Assembly: GCA_002205965.3 (NCBI GenBank)
Contig: NADL03000084.1
Span: forward strand, 186,001-250,000
DNA length: 64,000 bases
Reading direction: 5' to 3'
Source: Kappaphycus alvarezii
Taxonomy: Eukaryota > Rhodophyta > Florideophyceae > Gigartinales > Solieriaceae
Numbering within the stretch: position 1 is the first letter of the stretch; every line of letters begins with the position of its first letter. Under the pieces are notes generated by a model that was given only the letters and a program-made list of their open reading frames with translations, did not search any database and was not told the DNA's origin. Below, piece by piece: positions 31,303 to 44,029 of the stretch. Made by a program: the position numbers and the translations under genes.

Positions 31303-32743
31303 TTACAGTACTAGCTGACATGGATCTGCTCGAAACGTCTTCGCGTAGGAGTATCGAACAATCTGTAAATTGCCATTGCATTCCACCAGAGTAAATGTAT
31401 CCCTTGTCCCGGGCAAAGTATTGACCCAATAACTTCCGCACCGGTTCTTCTTGACGACACCCAGAATAACGAGATCCCTGTACACAAGGCATGGGAAGCT
31501 TCCCACGGATCACAATTTTGGCGCAGTCGCTCCCTGTAATATCAAACAGACTGTCACCACCACCGTCAAATCTTACAATTCCTGCTAACGAAAATATCAG
31601 TAGCTGGCGTGCATCGTAACCCTGCAAGTCCAAATCCCTTCCTTCGTCGAATCCTTCCAGCTCCAAGTAGAGCTCCCGTCGCACATGTTTCCGCCCGTAC
31701 TCTAGTGCCCAAACGGCGCGGTCCAATACTTCCCATGGCCAAGATAGTTCCACAAGCTCATTGCAGTCGTTGAGGGTTACATCCACAAGGAGCATATCCT
31801 TTTGAAGATATGTATCTCCGTACCAAAACAGCGAGTGAAATCGCCGAAACGTACCGTCATTCCTCGACAAAAGACTGCGTTCCACACCGCTGTATTCAGT
31901 AACATTAATCTCCTTCGTCGAGCTCATTGAACACGTTCCCATCGCGAAATGCATCATCACCATCATGGCCGCATGATGAGTCCTGTGCGAATCCATCCAT
32001 AACCCGTCAGAAAAAAACGAGTTAAGATTTGCACCTTCTTTAACAAACAGAGCCGATGCCGCACTGGCAGTCTCATGAACATTTCTTGTTGCAAGTTTGC
32101 ATCGAAACTGTGTGTGGTACACTCTCAAGAAACCTGAGTTACTCATCTCAAGCATCTCCTTGGCAATTTCATTGAGAAACTCTGTCACAGTGCTTGCACG
32201 ACACCTTTCAATGTCGTCAAGAAAGCGCAGCAAGTCCTTGAATTGGAATCGAAACTTGACCGACTTTTTCGCCCTTTCGCGAATTCTTTTCACTGACTCA
32301 ACTACCCGACTCGCTGTCTCTATAGGATTGTGATCACAGAGCACTAGTTTGGCCGTTCGCTTCCCGTACGAGACCCATGCCGTGTAGAGGGTAACCATTG
32401 CAAACAAGGAGGTAAACGAGGAATATTCATAGACTGGAGCGATGTTTGCTCGGTTTTGAGCCCTATACTGACTTATCCAATCACGGAGAATATCCTCAGA
32501 GTTGGTGCGGTGCAGGCTGTTGCAGCGTGCGATCTTTGTACGATCGCCGATGGAATGGATAATTTTGCGCTTGTTTGTTGGAGCTCTTACGCACTTGCTC
32601 ATTAAACCTGCGACAAACTCGAGAATACTAAATAAAATGCAGAAAAGGGCAGACAAGATTTCTATGAGGATGTGTCTCTTTGAAGGGTCCAGGACCCATT
32701 TTCCTTTGCGCTTTTCTGTCTTAGCAGAAGACATGGAGAGCAT
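31303..32743 (-). pseudogene. Unknown two-hydrophobic-segment protein, paralogue 1 (frameshifted near the end)
   Basis: Intronless frame from ATG 32743 aligned along its whole length with the gene at 47.7-49.1 kb. Features: basic N-terminus (KRKGKWVLDPSKRH); a hydrophobic stretch at residues about 26-48; a Ser/Arg region; a second hydrophobic stretch (FTSLFAMVTLYTAWVSYG, about 110-127); a very basic helix (KRIRERAKKSVKFRFQFKD); and a conserved C-terminal half with EINVTEYSGVERSLLSR and LVELSWPWEVLDRAVWALEY. One extra base near 31475-31486, absent from paralogue 2, shifts the frame after GKLPMPC. The ancestral end (FRADPCQLVL, stop at 31303) is therefore out of frame, and the shifted frame runs on to 31136. 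The family is not recognised. Probably a recent pseudogene, unless the altered C-terminus works. Confidence 0.75.
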
Positions 32744-32744
32744 T

Positions 32745-33000
32745 GTACTGCTGAAAGAGAAGCGAAATTGTTCAGAAAGAGTATGAGGTTAAACCACTTG
32801 CGTGTGAAGCTGTGAATGGTATGTTTTGGGGACAGGGGGAAGGAAGGCAGGGGGGGGCTCCAGGGTTGACCAAATGCCAAGTATGGTTTTGCTTTTAATG
32901 TACGATATCTGCGTTAGTTTGCATTTGAGATGCATCAACAATGCACTGCTATTCAAAGTGAATACTACGAGGGAGTCAATTGTCCGTCCACATCTTTAGT
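32745..33000 (-). promoter_or_regulatory. Upstream region of paralogue 1 conserved with paralogue 2
   Basis: Homology with the 5' side of paralogue 2 continues past the ATG through TTTCTGAACAATTTCGCTTC and, after a diverged gap, at CCATACTTGGCATTTGGTCA (about 32870-32890), preceded by ATTAAAAGC, a TATA-like box. Paralogue 2 has ATTTAAGC and CTATACTTGACATGT at the same relative place. This suggests a shared promoter. Confidence 0.4.
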
Positions 33001-33249
33001 TGAATAATTCACTTATGAAAGCACTGCAACAGCCCTGTGCCGACTGCTTCTCTGTCGAGTGCGATGTCAATATTCTTGCATATAGGTTTCACGTTTAATT
33101 ATCTGGCGACAGGATGCAACACGTAAGTAGGAGTTGCGGAGCATGTAATCAGCAGTTACATGTCGCCAGGAAAGGAAATCCAGTTGTGTACCAAACGAGC
33201 AGCCTACAGTCAATTGTCATATTCTAAGATAGCGCCGTCAGCTGGCAAA

Positions 33250-33525
33250 GCGGCCGACATACAGTACTGTACTGTCAACAGTTACCAAACCCTACAAAGA
33301 TATCTACTTTACAGTACAGTACAGCGCCTTGAAAATCACTCTGAGGGGTTTGCCAAGATCTCAATTACAGTTATGGACCCTTTTGGTAACAGTTGCTGAA
33401 ATTTAATTTTATGCGTTTCTAGAATTAAATGACGATTTTTTAGGGTAGCCTACTGACCTTTTTATTCTTTTGCCTGCTAGTTTTTAAATATTTTTTACGG
33501 TGCAGTACAGTATTGTACAGTAGCA
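33250..33525. repeat. ACAGT/GTACAGTAC-rich low-complexity sequence
   Basis: Short runs such as ACAGTACTGTACTGTCAACA and TACAGTACAGTACAGCG, and later GCAGTACAGTATTGTACAG. Similar runs flank paralogue 2 on both sides (47597-47623 and 49676-49735), and one partial unit touches the stop codons of both genes. Confidence 0.7.
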
Positions 33526-33529
33526 CATT

Positions 33530-33997
33530 ACTATACTGGCAATTCTCGGCCACAGATCTCTCGGGTGTCGGTTATATAGCTAGCAACGGAGGAGGCTGGG
33601 TAGTTCGGAGGAGACAGCGTCCCCCTTTTCTAGCCCCTTTTCTAAAGAAACCCAGAACTGTCTTCTCTACTACTCTTCCACACACAGCTCCCATCAGACC
33701 CCTCTCTCAACTTTCAGTGCCTCAGTCACGGGGGATCCTCTAATGTGCTCAGTGAAATTTTGTCCCAAGAAAGTCGCTCATCCAATGTACATGTCTTCGT
33801 CTTTGCTACGTTCTGTAAGCATCGCGCTCACAACGGGAGCTTTTAGAGCTATCCCCTTCTCGGCCTGTCAAGGTTTCCGTAGTGTATATTTCTTTCTTAC
33901 GCTCTGTACAGGCGTGCATCGGTTCAGCCTTTGCCAGGCTGAGTCTCTTCAGGAGAACCATAAGCTCACAATAATTTTTTTTCTTTCTCTAAAATAA
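33530..33997 (+). other. Pyrimidine-rich leader and a short frame, doubtful gene start
   Basis: A CT-rich stretch (33.62-33.74 kb) precedes ATG 33743. The 84-codon frame contains SSSLLRSVSIALTTGAFRAI, an Arg/Ser-rich amphipathic pattern as in organelle presequences, with no acidic residue. The sequence changes abruptly to AT-rich element debris after 34.0 kb, so it could be the first exon of a gene cut by insertions. It could equally be chance. Confidence 0.2.
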
Positions 33998-33999
33998 TA

Positions 34000-35920
34000 A
34001 AGAGCAATATTGTAGTTCGGAAAGCCTCTTGGGTCAATCAAACGTTGACATTCACTTCTTTAGTGCAGCTCTATATCTTGGCGCGTAAATTGCTTTCGCT
34101 TTAAATTTTTAAAAATCAAAACTGGGATTTTTTTGTTTCTTTTAACCATTCCGGAGAAAATGACGAGATATGTTTTTGCGACAAAAGTCTATCTCGGGGG
34201 CAGTTCGGTACCAGTAGCCGTTTTTTAGTTTCCAGACAAATATCTCTGTAAAGAGACTTATATATACACGAAGTTGATTTAATCGATTTCTTGAGAGACT
34301 GAATTAACTTTATTTACTTCGTATCGCTATTTTCTTTAATTTACACCATCTGGATGGGTTTTGAACATAATAGAAGATTTGAAAAAAGAAGGGAAGGATG
34401 GATTCTTGAATATAATAGAAGATATAAAACCATAAAGCCCATAAAGATTAACATAATGGAGTACATATGTATTGAAATATTGTTTTTAGTCATTATTTAT
34501 ATATTCTTTAAGATTTTTTTACTAAATTACGCATTTATGGAAATAAATGACGATTCCCAAAAAGATACATCAATTTTTTTCTTTTGAGAACTGAACTTAT
34601 TGCGTTAGGAATTGAGATTAATGGTCAAAATATTAATAGAATGAAAAATTGAAAGAGAATCGCAGAATTGATTAAAATTTACTTCTTGTCTTATAGAATC
34701 AAATATCTAAGAATCGAACGTTCAGTCTATCCGGGACCAAAAGCTTGCAATCGATATACTGTATATTAATACAAAAAGTTATTATCAGATATTTTTCGTA
34801 ACCGCAATAACTTCAGCAGTTTACTTGTGGCTTGTGTTCTATACTCTGACCAGAAGTATCAACTGGGAAATTATAAGAAAAGAGTAATTTCGTACACTTA
34901 GTCGCCAAATCTTACGCTTTCTATCTAATCAAATGTTCTTTAACTCCATTGCGTTACAAAATTGTGGTTGAATTGAAAAGTAAAACTTTGAAGGCATTTC
35001 TAAAAAATACCTTATATTCAGTATAATCTAATAGGCTTAATATCGAACTATTTTTTGTCGGTTGATAATAAATTTAATATTTTTGAGAAATTTCGCTGAT
35101 GGCAGTTCTCAATTTAGACTAAAAGTTGCATGTGCCTGGTTTCCAGATCAATTGAAGTATAACCAGGGTAAAAACAAAAAAACATAGGGACACTGTTGAT
35201 ATATCTTACATTCCCAGTTAAAAAAATATTTTTTCCATGTACACTTCACTTCTGTGCAAAATATATTTAATTACTATTGTTTGATTAATCGAATTTGTAA
35301 GCATGTACACTTGAAAAAGGTAGTATTCGTATATCCGGTTAAAAACTAGATTTAATCTACCCTGCAATGAAAATTTTCAATGGCAGACAGGGCTTTCTTC
35401 AGAGTTTTGGGAGACTAAACTCTCTTGGAATCTGAATTGATGGAATATATTTTTCTTTGAGATTACACATATTGATTTTATCTAGATCGAAAACTTTATG
35501 GCGTTCATTAGTTTAACATTCAAAAATTCAGTTTTCAAGATAAAAAGAACCGAAATTTCTGATAGCCAAGTCTTCAGTTATGAAAAACCCCAATAATTTT
35601 TCATCTCGTCGGTAACTGTTACAACTTTCCTATCTAAATGCGACCATTTCTATATCTTAACACAGCGAATAACAGATTATTTCACATTGAAAATATTACT
35701 TGTGCAGTATATATTTGCCTCCCAGTCTTTGCTTCTGGAAATAGCGAAAACCATCTCAAAATATAATAGTAGCTCTGAAGCGATACTGCTTGGAAGATCA
35801 ATGATGAATGAAAACGGAAAAGAAACAAGGAAACAAGAAGCGGAAATTTTTCAAGGAATTCATCACTAGCACACATCATTGTGATATATCTTAACTCATT
35901 TTTTTAGGAATCTTTTTGCG
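34000..35920. other. AT-rich, no readable gene
   Basis: The start of a 9.7-kb AT-rich block. Short frames only, and no motif or terminal repeat was found in this part. Confidence 0.5.
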
Positions 35921-35924
35921 TGAT

Positions 35925-36690
35925 TATCTCTCCCCTTTCGTCCTCATAACTTAATCGTGCTGGCACCTACGCCCAACGCCTCAAATGCTTCTTCAATACG
36001 TTATTGACTTTTTCGGCCTCCCCCTGGATTATCAATAGTGTCATGGATCCTGATACTTGCGCTTTAAGTGTATATTATTGATAAAATGAATGATTTTTTG
36101 GCACTATAGCTTTTTCCAGTCCTAAAGAACTTACGGAAGATTCAACTCGCTAATCAAAAAAATATGTCACTATAGATCCTCTAAAAGTTTAATAAGACGA
36201 ATAATGCTTTCGTTTTACCAAAAGAAACCGCAAATATTTTATAATATTGGGTCACAAGTTTAAATTTTTACATTACAACAGCTTGAAAAAAATTGCCGCT
36301 GTTCTTAATTGTAGCATTGTTACATCGACTCATTGTAAAGTACAGAATAATCTGGGAGAATTATTATATTAGCATGATCGTCCTTTTTGAAGACTTAAGA
36401 AGTAATAGTGTGAAACTTAAGATATACTTATTGAAGATGAAGTTTTTACTGTTAATGTGCTTCCAATAAAATCAACTACGTGATTCAAATACCTCAATTA
36501 ACTTGAATAAAAAAAGTAACTACCTTTTTTAGATAGTACCGCTACGGTATTGGCTCCATTCTGGACCATTTTATGATAATTTCTGGCGAATCTTGAAATA
36601 TTCACAAAATATAAAACCATTTTAGCCAATATAGACTTTGAAGGTTTGTTCCTTTTGATACTAAGAAATTTTTTAACCAAGCTTTACCGT
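35925..36690 (-). pseudogene. Gypsy-type pol relic (RT connection and integrase tail pieces)
   Basis: At 36498-36680 the minus frame gives LYFVNISRFARNYHKMVQNG and LSKKGSYFF, matching the RT-to-RNase H connection of gypsy elements (usual FLG..NYYRRFI.N.S and L.KK...F). About 450 bp further, at 36060-35930, another frame gives GEAEKVNNVLKKHLRRWA, like the integrase helix GQ.ERVNR.L...LR. The region between is too short for RNase H plus an integrase core, so the copy has deletions. It appears to be a different gypsy lineage from the 9.3-kb element. Confidence 0.5.
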
Positions 36691-36699
36691 GTATGTAGG

Positions 36700-39600
36700 G
36701 GCGCTATACCAGTGAATAGAGAGTAAAAATCCATACGGAGGATCTTATTGGCGTTCAAATTTTAAGTCATTTATTTTTTGCGGAGATCATATTACTCTAA
36801 ATTCGGATGTTGTCCAAATATACTACTTATACGCTCATTGTTCAAAACAATATTGTCTGAACTCAATCAGAGGGAAAAAATGTAGCAGCTGTACCCTGAA
36901 CTGAAATACTTGACGCCGCATTTGTTTATTATACGAGGTATCTAATGCAGAAAATATTCCTGTCAAATCCAACAAGGAGTGATTATTGAAAAAAATATTC
37001 CTAATAAGGTCATTTTTCGAAGGAGGAGGATCTCCTGAGATGAGATGCGGTTGCCTCGGCGAAAGCGTTATATTTTTTCTGCAAAACTACGAACCCTTAT
37101 CTCGGTTGAAAACTTCATCAACAATTCTGCATCTATGTCAAAACCTCAAAGGAAATAGGTGCAATCAAAACAAACTCGGTTTAAACCAGTTTCTTGTAAA
37201 TTCTAGCATTTTTCTCGACGATTTTAAGTTTATATCTAGTAAATACTAAGTGATTCTCTTAATTCACACGAAATAATTTTTCATCTCTCGCAAACATGCT
37301 TAACAATACTTTTATTATGTCAATTTTTGCACTAAACACCCAATTCGTTTCTGTCACAAGCAACCGAAAATGCTTCGCCGTAAAGATTCCTCTAAATAGA
37401 CTTATTATTGCCAAAAGTTATTTCTAATAATAACTACCACCATCAAAATAAATCTTCAAATTGGAGCTCTCTAGCAACACTTCTAGATATCTCAAGTGTG
37501 TTTAATCCGGTAGCTAATAATGAATTGTAGTATGAGATTGAAGTTTCGATTCCACGCATGATTGGAACCGGGTTGAGGAAAATGGGGCTCTATTTTATTG
37601 CTACACTGCAAAGAGCTGAAAATCGAGGAAGAATTAGACTGGTATCAATCTCTACATAAGTTAAACTATGGTAGCTAATCTGGAGCTCTGATACTTTTGT
37701 GATACACTCATATAATCAAGCTATTTGTAGTTGAGAATTACATGACTGATACTGGATTCATATCCAAGATTTAGAGTAAAATTTATAACTTTGGCGCGGA
37801 AAAATCTTGATGGTATGGATTTAGGGAAACAGGATCTGGTGGAAACAGGGAAGATATCCACCATTGAAGAAAATGGGACAGTTTTTTCACTAAGAATGAC
37901 CAAGTTGCGCGATAAAAAAATGTCAATGTGTTCAGACTCAAATTTGAGCATTCGCTGGAATATTAATTAAGCTGCAGCATCCAAATAACGACGAAACTGT
38001 ACCAGACGTGCTGAAAGGTGCCTAATTTGAGTATAAATTTAAAGAGAATAGAAATGTCACCGGTATGGAATAGCGTTGAGATGAAAATTGTTTTGAAAAG
38101 GAGCCACAAGGAGATTGATTAATCTATCACGAGTGCCCTACAATAAAAATAATAAAATATAATGCGCCGCAGCTATCAATTCTGGTAGAGAACAAAAAGG
38201 GGATTCACATGAGCTGATCTTATAAATGACATTTTTTGCACATCGATACTGCCAGAAATTGATTTTTAATTTTCCTTTGAGTCTGATTTCTGCACTTCCC
38301 ACACAAGAAGATTTTGATGTTAAATATTGAAACTTTATTAAGTTTATATTGCAGATATGAAAATGACTTTTAATTTATAATGGGTTAACGCCATGAAATT
38401 TTGACCAATGACCACCAGTTCTGAAGATATTTAATGCGTGCAGTTATGATAATAATAGAAACTAATATATTAATGCAATTAGAGATAATTTACGAGCCAA
38501 AAACGTAGAATACGGAAGTCAAATACTATATCCAGAATTTCACAAAATTCTATGAAAATCAATTGGCAAAAATTTCGTCGCTACATAAAACAAATTTCTC
38601 AATAGTTATCGAAAAGTGAGCTTAAATCTCTGCTTTTCTGAATTTAGTAGAAAGAAAATACCTCTAGTAATGTAAATTATAATTTATTCGTAAATTTTCT
38701 ATTTTTATTTGCAATAACTGATTCTAAAATATAAACTGTTAGTGACAACAATTGAGACAAATTTTCCCGGCAACGAAAGACCCAAAATCCTCACTTCACA
38801 CTCCTTCCTATCTTCCCAGTCTATCACTTCGATATTTCTATCTGTAACCTCAACCTCAATCTCTTTTCAAGAATAAACTATAATCTTCAAGCACTAGATG
38901 TTGCGCAAGTGGTCACCCCAAATTTATGTTAACGCTATTCAAAATACCAAAAGTCCAACTCTTACGAAATCAACGCTACCACCCATATTATACATGATAA
39001 TTATTTTACCTGGACATATAACCTCCTCTCCCCCTATCGGTACAATTATCATCAACTTTACGACCAAAGTCCGTCCCCCAACAACCAATGCCCTTTCTTT
39101 CACTATGAAAATAATCCATCGACAAAAAATGCCTCCTTCCTACTATCCTATTCCACACATCGCCAATACCATCTCTCAATAATATGGTTCAAGGAGTGCC
39201 AATATTGATCTCCTCGCTTCATAACACTACTATTCGTAATGTCGAAGAGTTGACGGGGTCAACTCCACACCAAAAGTGGACAAAGAAGTTTTCATTTGAG
39301 ATTTTTGCCATAACTTAAGTATAATTTGAATACAGTAACACAAATCGACTTCCGTGGAATAGTTTGGATCTCGCTTTGTACATGAAATAATCTCCATCCA
39401 CCGACATGGACGAAGTGTGTATGTAATAGCATAGTCTTTTCGTGTGAGATGCCGGCAGGACAAGATAAATAGTAGAACTCTCAAAGTATTGGCTCGGGCA
39501 GTGCGCCTAGCTTGAGTTAGTCTATTTCTAGGGCTCAATATATGATAAATTGCATTTTTTTAATATTTGCAGCTTCTGTTTGGTATCTTCATTGCCAATG

Positions 39601-42600
39601 GGTCCAGATAATATGACGAAACAGATCGTAGTTGACATCATCTGTACTTTTCCCAAGATCACGAGACCATTAGAAGAGTTCCCGTTCTCTACTTCAGGTA
39701 TATTATTACCGCCCAGTACTATCGAGTATTCGGCGGGTATATTTATTTTGTTCCATAATTGAAAACGTTCACTAGTTATTGAGAAGTCACATTTCGATCC
39801 ATAAGCTCAAATTCATTCCAGAATATTTTAAGGGTTTTTTCTGATGAGTTCCGTTTAAGCATTAGAGCGCCGAAGCCTAACCAAACCATCCACATTAACG
39901 CCTGTTGAATCATATCTCAATTCCCTACCAGTACTGTACCCGTTTATTCCCTATCCTTTTTCTAAAGAGCTTCTCCCTACCACCGCTGTGCTCATTATGA
40001 ATAATCTGCATTCAAATTAAACATCCCCAGCTTTGGATAATAACAGCTCAAATAATATGTCAAAACGGCCATTTACTACACATTCACATGTGATTTATTG
40101 CTAACCGACCACCGAGCGAAGCTTATAGTTACTACTGGCATTCTCAACACCAGTGCAATCCACCTAATTTAATTCCCCATCTCAAAATGTTCTACTTCTT
40201 TCAAAACATTTTCCCAGGCTTGTTTAATTTCTGGTTTACCCTCTACTTGCTAGTGTACTGGAGTGACATTGACTTCTTTCACAATTTTTTACGCACACAT
40301 ACACTACCATTCAAGTTTTCTGTGTACCAGAAAGCGTATAGTACATGAAACACCCGCATTTTCCCAATTTCTCGTTTAGCTTTTGCATGAACTATTCCCT
40401 TGCAACTACACTTACACTCCCAGCAGATTCTTTTTCCTTGCCTTTCGCATAAATCTTTTTGCCTAGTCATCGACCTCAATATCCTTCTAACTTCGGAGAA
40501 TCAGAGGTAATACGTCCATTGAATCCTCAGATATAAAAACGAAAATAAATAGTTCGATGAGGACCTTTGTCGAACACCAACGACTTATTTAGAATACTAG
40601 CTAATATTTTTGAAATAAATTCTTCGAAACCAGGATATATTCCACTTTTTTCTAGTCTTCAGTGACTACCATCTGGTGAAGATCGCAAAAACAACCGAGG
40701 ACTGATCTTCGACATAATATACACAATAATCCTGAGAAACTTTGCTCTATTGCTAGCATGTAGATAAATCTACTTCCCAACGACGAAGTTATGAACAATT
40801 TGATCTATTGCAAAGAACAGCCATGTAAATTTCTCTTGCACCACAACACATGGACTGCCTGAAACTAATATCGTCAAAATTTCATAAGCCATTTCCGTCG
40901 GAGAAAATTTATGGAACCATACATGAAATTTATCAACCACTAGTTCAGAAGCAAATCTACGCCTGTCAATGTTTAAACCATAATCGAAGAACAAAGAATA
41001 CTATTATTATATCGATTATTTACTGAAAAAGTCAAGATATACTACCAGACGTATAATGAAAGACAGATCTAAGACTATGGAGACGCTGTCCCAATTAAGG
41101 ACTGCAAAGACATCACAGACAATTTTTAAATGTTCTTCTTTCTATTAGTTTTCTATTTCTTATGTTTATCTCGTAAGGACCCTTTCACAGCGCAGCATTG
41201 CATAAATTCCATAGCCTGATCATAAATTTCTGACGCAAATCCCCTCCATACAGCCGCCCTGAAGGTATAAGGTCAAGTACTTGCGGAACTGTACACAGTC
41301 AGAAGCTGTGAATGTTCACGTAAAACTATTTCACACGCAACTTCCACGGCTATGGCGCAAAAGTAAATCTGCATCCAGCTAAATTGAGCAATTCAGACGA
41401 TGGAAGAAGCCAGGATAGCCCAGTCAAATCAGTCCATCTATGGTAACCATTATACAAATCAGTCTAACTGAAGCATGAAATATCTCAAGCAGTTGACGAA
41501 CCCCATAAATAACACATCAACTACACTCAAAGCCATATTCGTTCTGAAAAACAAACGAATTACCGCATATCCTGTGAACGTAACTCGTTTGATCATATCC
41601 TTGAAAATTACATAAACGAAACCCGAAACATACTGCAGAGTCTACATTTTTTCATTTTGAAATAAATTATATTACGAAAAAAGCCCTTTCGCAGGTTCTG
41701 TTCAAATTAATCCAAGCAATTGAGTCTTACCGCATAGACCAGGAAAAGTTCGGACCTTATGGAACCAGATTGTAAAACTTTTGAGAAGACCGTTGAAACG
41801 GTACCTTCAATTAACGAAGACGATGACTTCTGCCTGCAGACCATCAACTTCAATCACGAATAGCCAGTCGATATTCACGATTCCCTTCAGCAATTAGCTA
41901 AGCAATCACTCTGTTCAAGTCTAAAATGACTTCGAAGCGTTCAATAATTCTTTCTAGATGGTTTTATTAGATCCTAGCCTTGCTCCATTAGAACCTTTTT
42001 ATCAGCCAGAAAAAAGGTCTCGGAGATATCTTTTAGTCCAAAAATACAAACAATTGTCCATTCGTCTCGAAGAATTTGTCGACGTACTCTTCAAAAACAT
42101 TACAGACACCAAAGTTCCCGTATTGACACAATGAAAAGACAGGTATGTACACATTGGAGCCAAAAGATCTGTCTTCCGCGTTAGCCAAGCAAAATCTTAC
42201 TGCAAAGTTGTTAAGTTCAAACTCATCAATCTTTTTTCGCAAACATATCAGTAATACTCCCGTTTTAGTGAAGTATGCTACCCGAGCTTTGCAAGAATTT
42301 CATTCCGAATATCGACCCTTGGAGATTGATTTCTCTTCGTACTCCTGGAATTATTCAAAGTAAAGACTCGAATATTCCTCGGACTAGAGGAATTAGACAA
42401 AGAAATGTTAGTAGCAGAAAACATAAAAATGTACTCGTCAGCAAATAATTCGGCTGTATCATTTTCGTTCCAAAAAATAAGTTTCCTCTACGTCGTATGG
42501 AATTTCAGCGACAACTACATCATAAAATGAGAAAAAAATTGCAATATGGTCGGTATCAAACTATAATTAACTGTAATCGCATCTTGAAACTATGTTGGAT

Positions 42601-43725
42601 TTTTAAAACAATACTTTGAGTCACTACGTCAAATAATTCGAATATTTGGCCTCGACCATCCCGACGTATAATTCATATTCGCCCTTAAATTTTCTGTACA
42701 AGCTATGAACAACTTAATACCTCATTTATTGTTTACATTACAATGCCAAAGTTTCCTGCCGTCATCAGATCGTTAAAAAAATAAGCAGGTAGAATCAGGG
42801 CTCATGTAGCAGCTCCTTCCAAAATGGAAACGATTACGTGCCAACTACGAATCGAACGGGAACTTCAATTTAACTTCTAAGCCAATAAGATGTATCCCTT
42901 CAAAAATTTAAAGGATGTTTTCGTACACAGAAAAAAGGAACAAGTCAAGTGAACAAGTCCCTTTAAAATCACTCGTTTTGAATCCATGCAAGCTAGTTTT
43001 GGATTGTATTAGTAGATCGCTCAACAATCAAACTGAACACTTATTTCTTACATTGGCGACCTTACTGATCTCGAAGACAAGTATTCATACATTATACATT
43101 CAATTTTGTAACAAAATTTCAGCAGAATTGAATAAGGCCGAGCCACGGTTTTAATAACGATTCATTTATCACCAAAATGTCTCTCTTGGTCACCCCAAAC
43201 TCTTATGTAACTTTCATGCGCAATATAATTCGCTGCCATAGTCACTGAAAAACAATTGATCATCGATAAACTTTGGTCAGTCAACAAAATCATCGCAAAT
43301 TCCACCACTTACTTCAAGCTCATCTTTGATATAATAAATTAAAGTCTTCTACCCTTTTTGATTACACTGGGGCTATTTCTTCGATAAAAACGCAGATACA
43401 ATATGAAAACCTCGTCACATCATTTTTCTTCTCTCAAAAAATGAAATTTGTCTTTTCACCGCACATTGAAGGCGCAACAGCAGCTGTGTAGCCTTTTATG
43501 TTGTTTATGGAGATTTGTATATATTTGCTGGTTAATTTGACTTCGCCTATTAACTGGAGAAAGGTAATTAGTCAATGTAACCTCGAAAACTCATTCAAAT
43601 GATTATTAATTCTAAGCCCCTCTTTGATTTCAATAAAAATGTTCTATCACCAAAGGGAAGCAAATAATGATGTATATCTAGAGCGTTCGTAAAACATACT
43701 TTAGAGAGTAAATATGTAACGCATA
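36700..43725. other. AT-rich block of decayed elements
   Basis: No intact gene. At about 42370-42525 on the plus strand a frame reads EELDKEMLVAENIKMYSSAN then SFQK and a DYR-like position, weakly resembling a gypsy RT N-terminus. GGTCACCCCAAA followed by TTATGT occurs at about 38911 and 43188, possibly the same element piece in two copies. The remaining frames (up to 102 codons) are unrecognised. Confidence 0.4.
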
Positions 43726-43989
43726 CTTCGTGAAACAGAGAGGGAGGCAGCCGAGGCGCTGCTAAAGGAACAGTAGAGGCGATGGTAATGGGTTTCAGAA
43801 AGTTTGGGGCAAAGAGTGTATGGAATGTACCTGGATTCCCACAAGGATCCAGATGAGCCCCCCCTTTTATAGAAAGTACGGTAACTCTACTCTAGAAATT
43901 CTATACTCTGTCTGCTCAGTAGAACTTACTAGAAAGTAAAGGTGTAACTATAAAATTTTACTATCTAGAATATAACTACGTAAATAAAA

Positions 43990-44028
43990 ATCTATCTCGT
44001 CTGAGCTCTTCTATCTCGTCTGAGCTTC
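43990..44028. repeat. 20-bp tandem duplication at NLR2 5' junction
   Basis: TCTATCTCGTCTGAGCT is present twice in a row with a short spacer, at the junction between the terminal repeat and NLR2. Confidence 0.75.
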
Positions 44029-44029
44029 A

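Noticed and set aside
32097..32786. Plus-strand frames inside paralogue 1, and equivalents at 48183-49170
   Set aside because: They are antisense shadows. They recur in both paralogues only because the sense strand is conserved.
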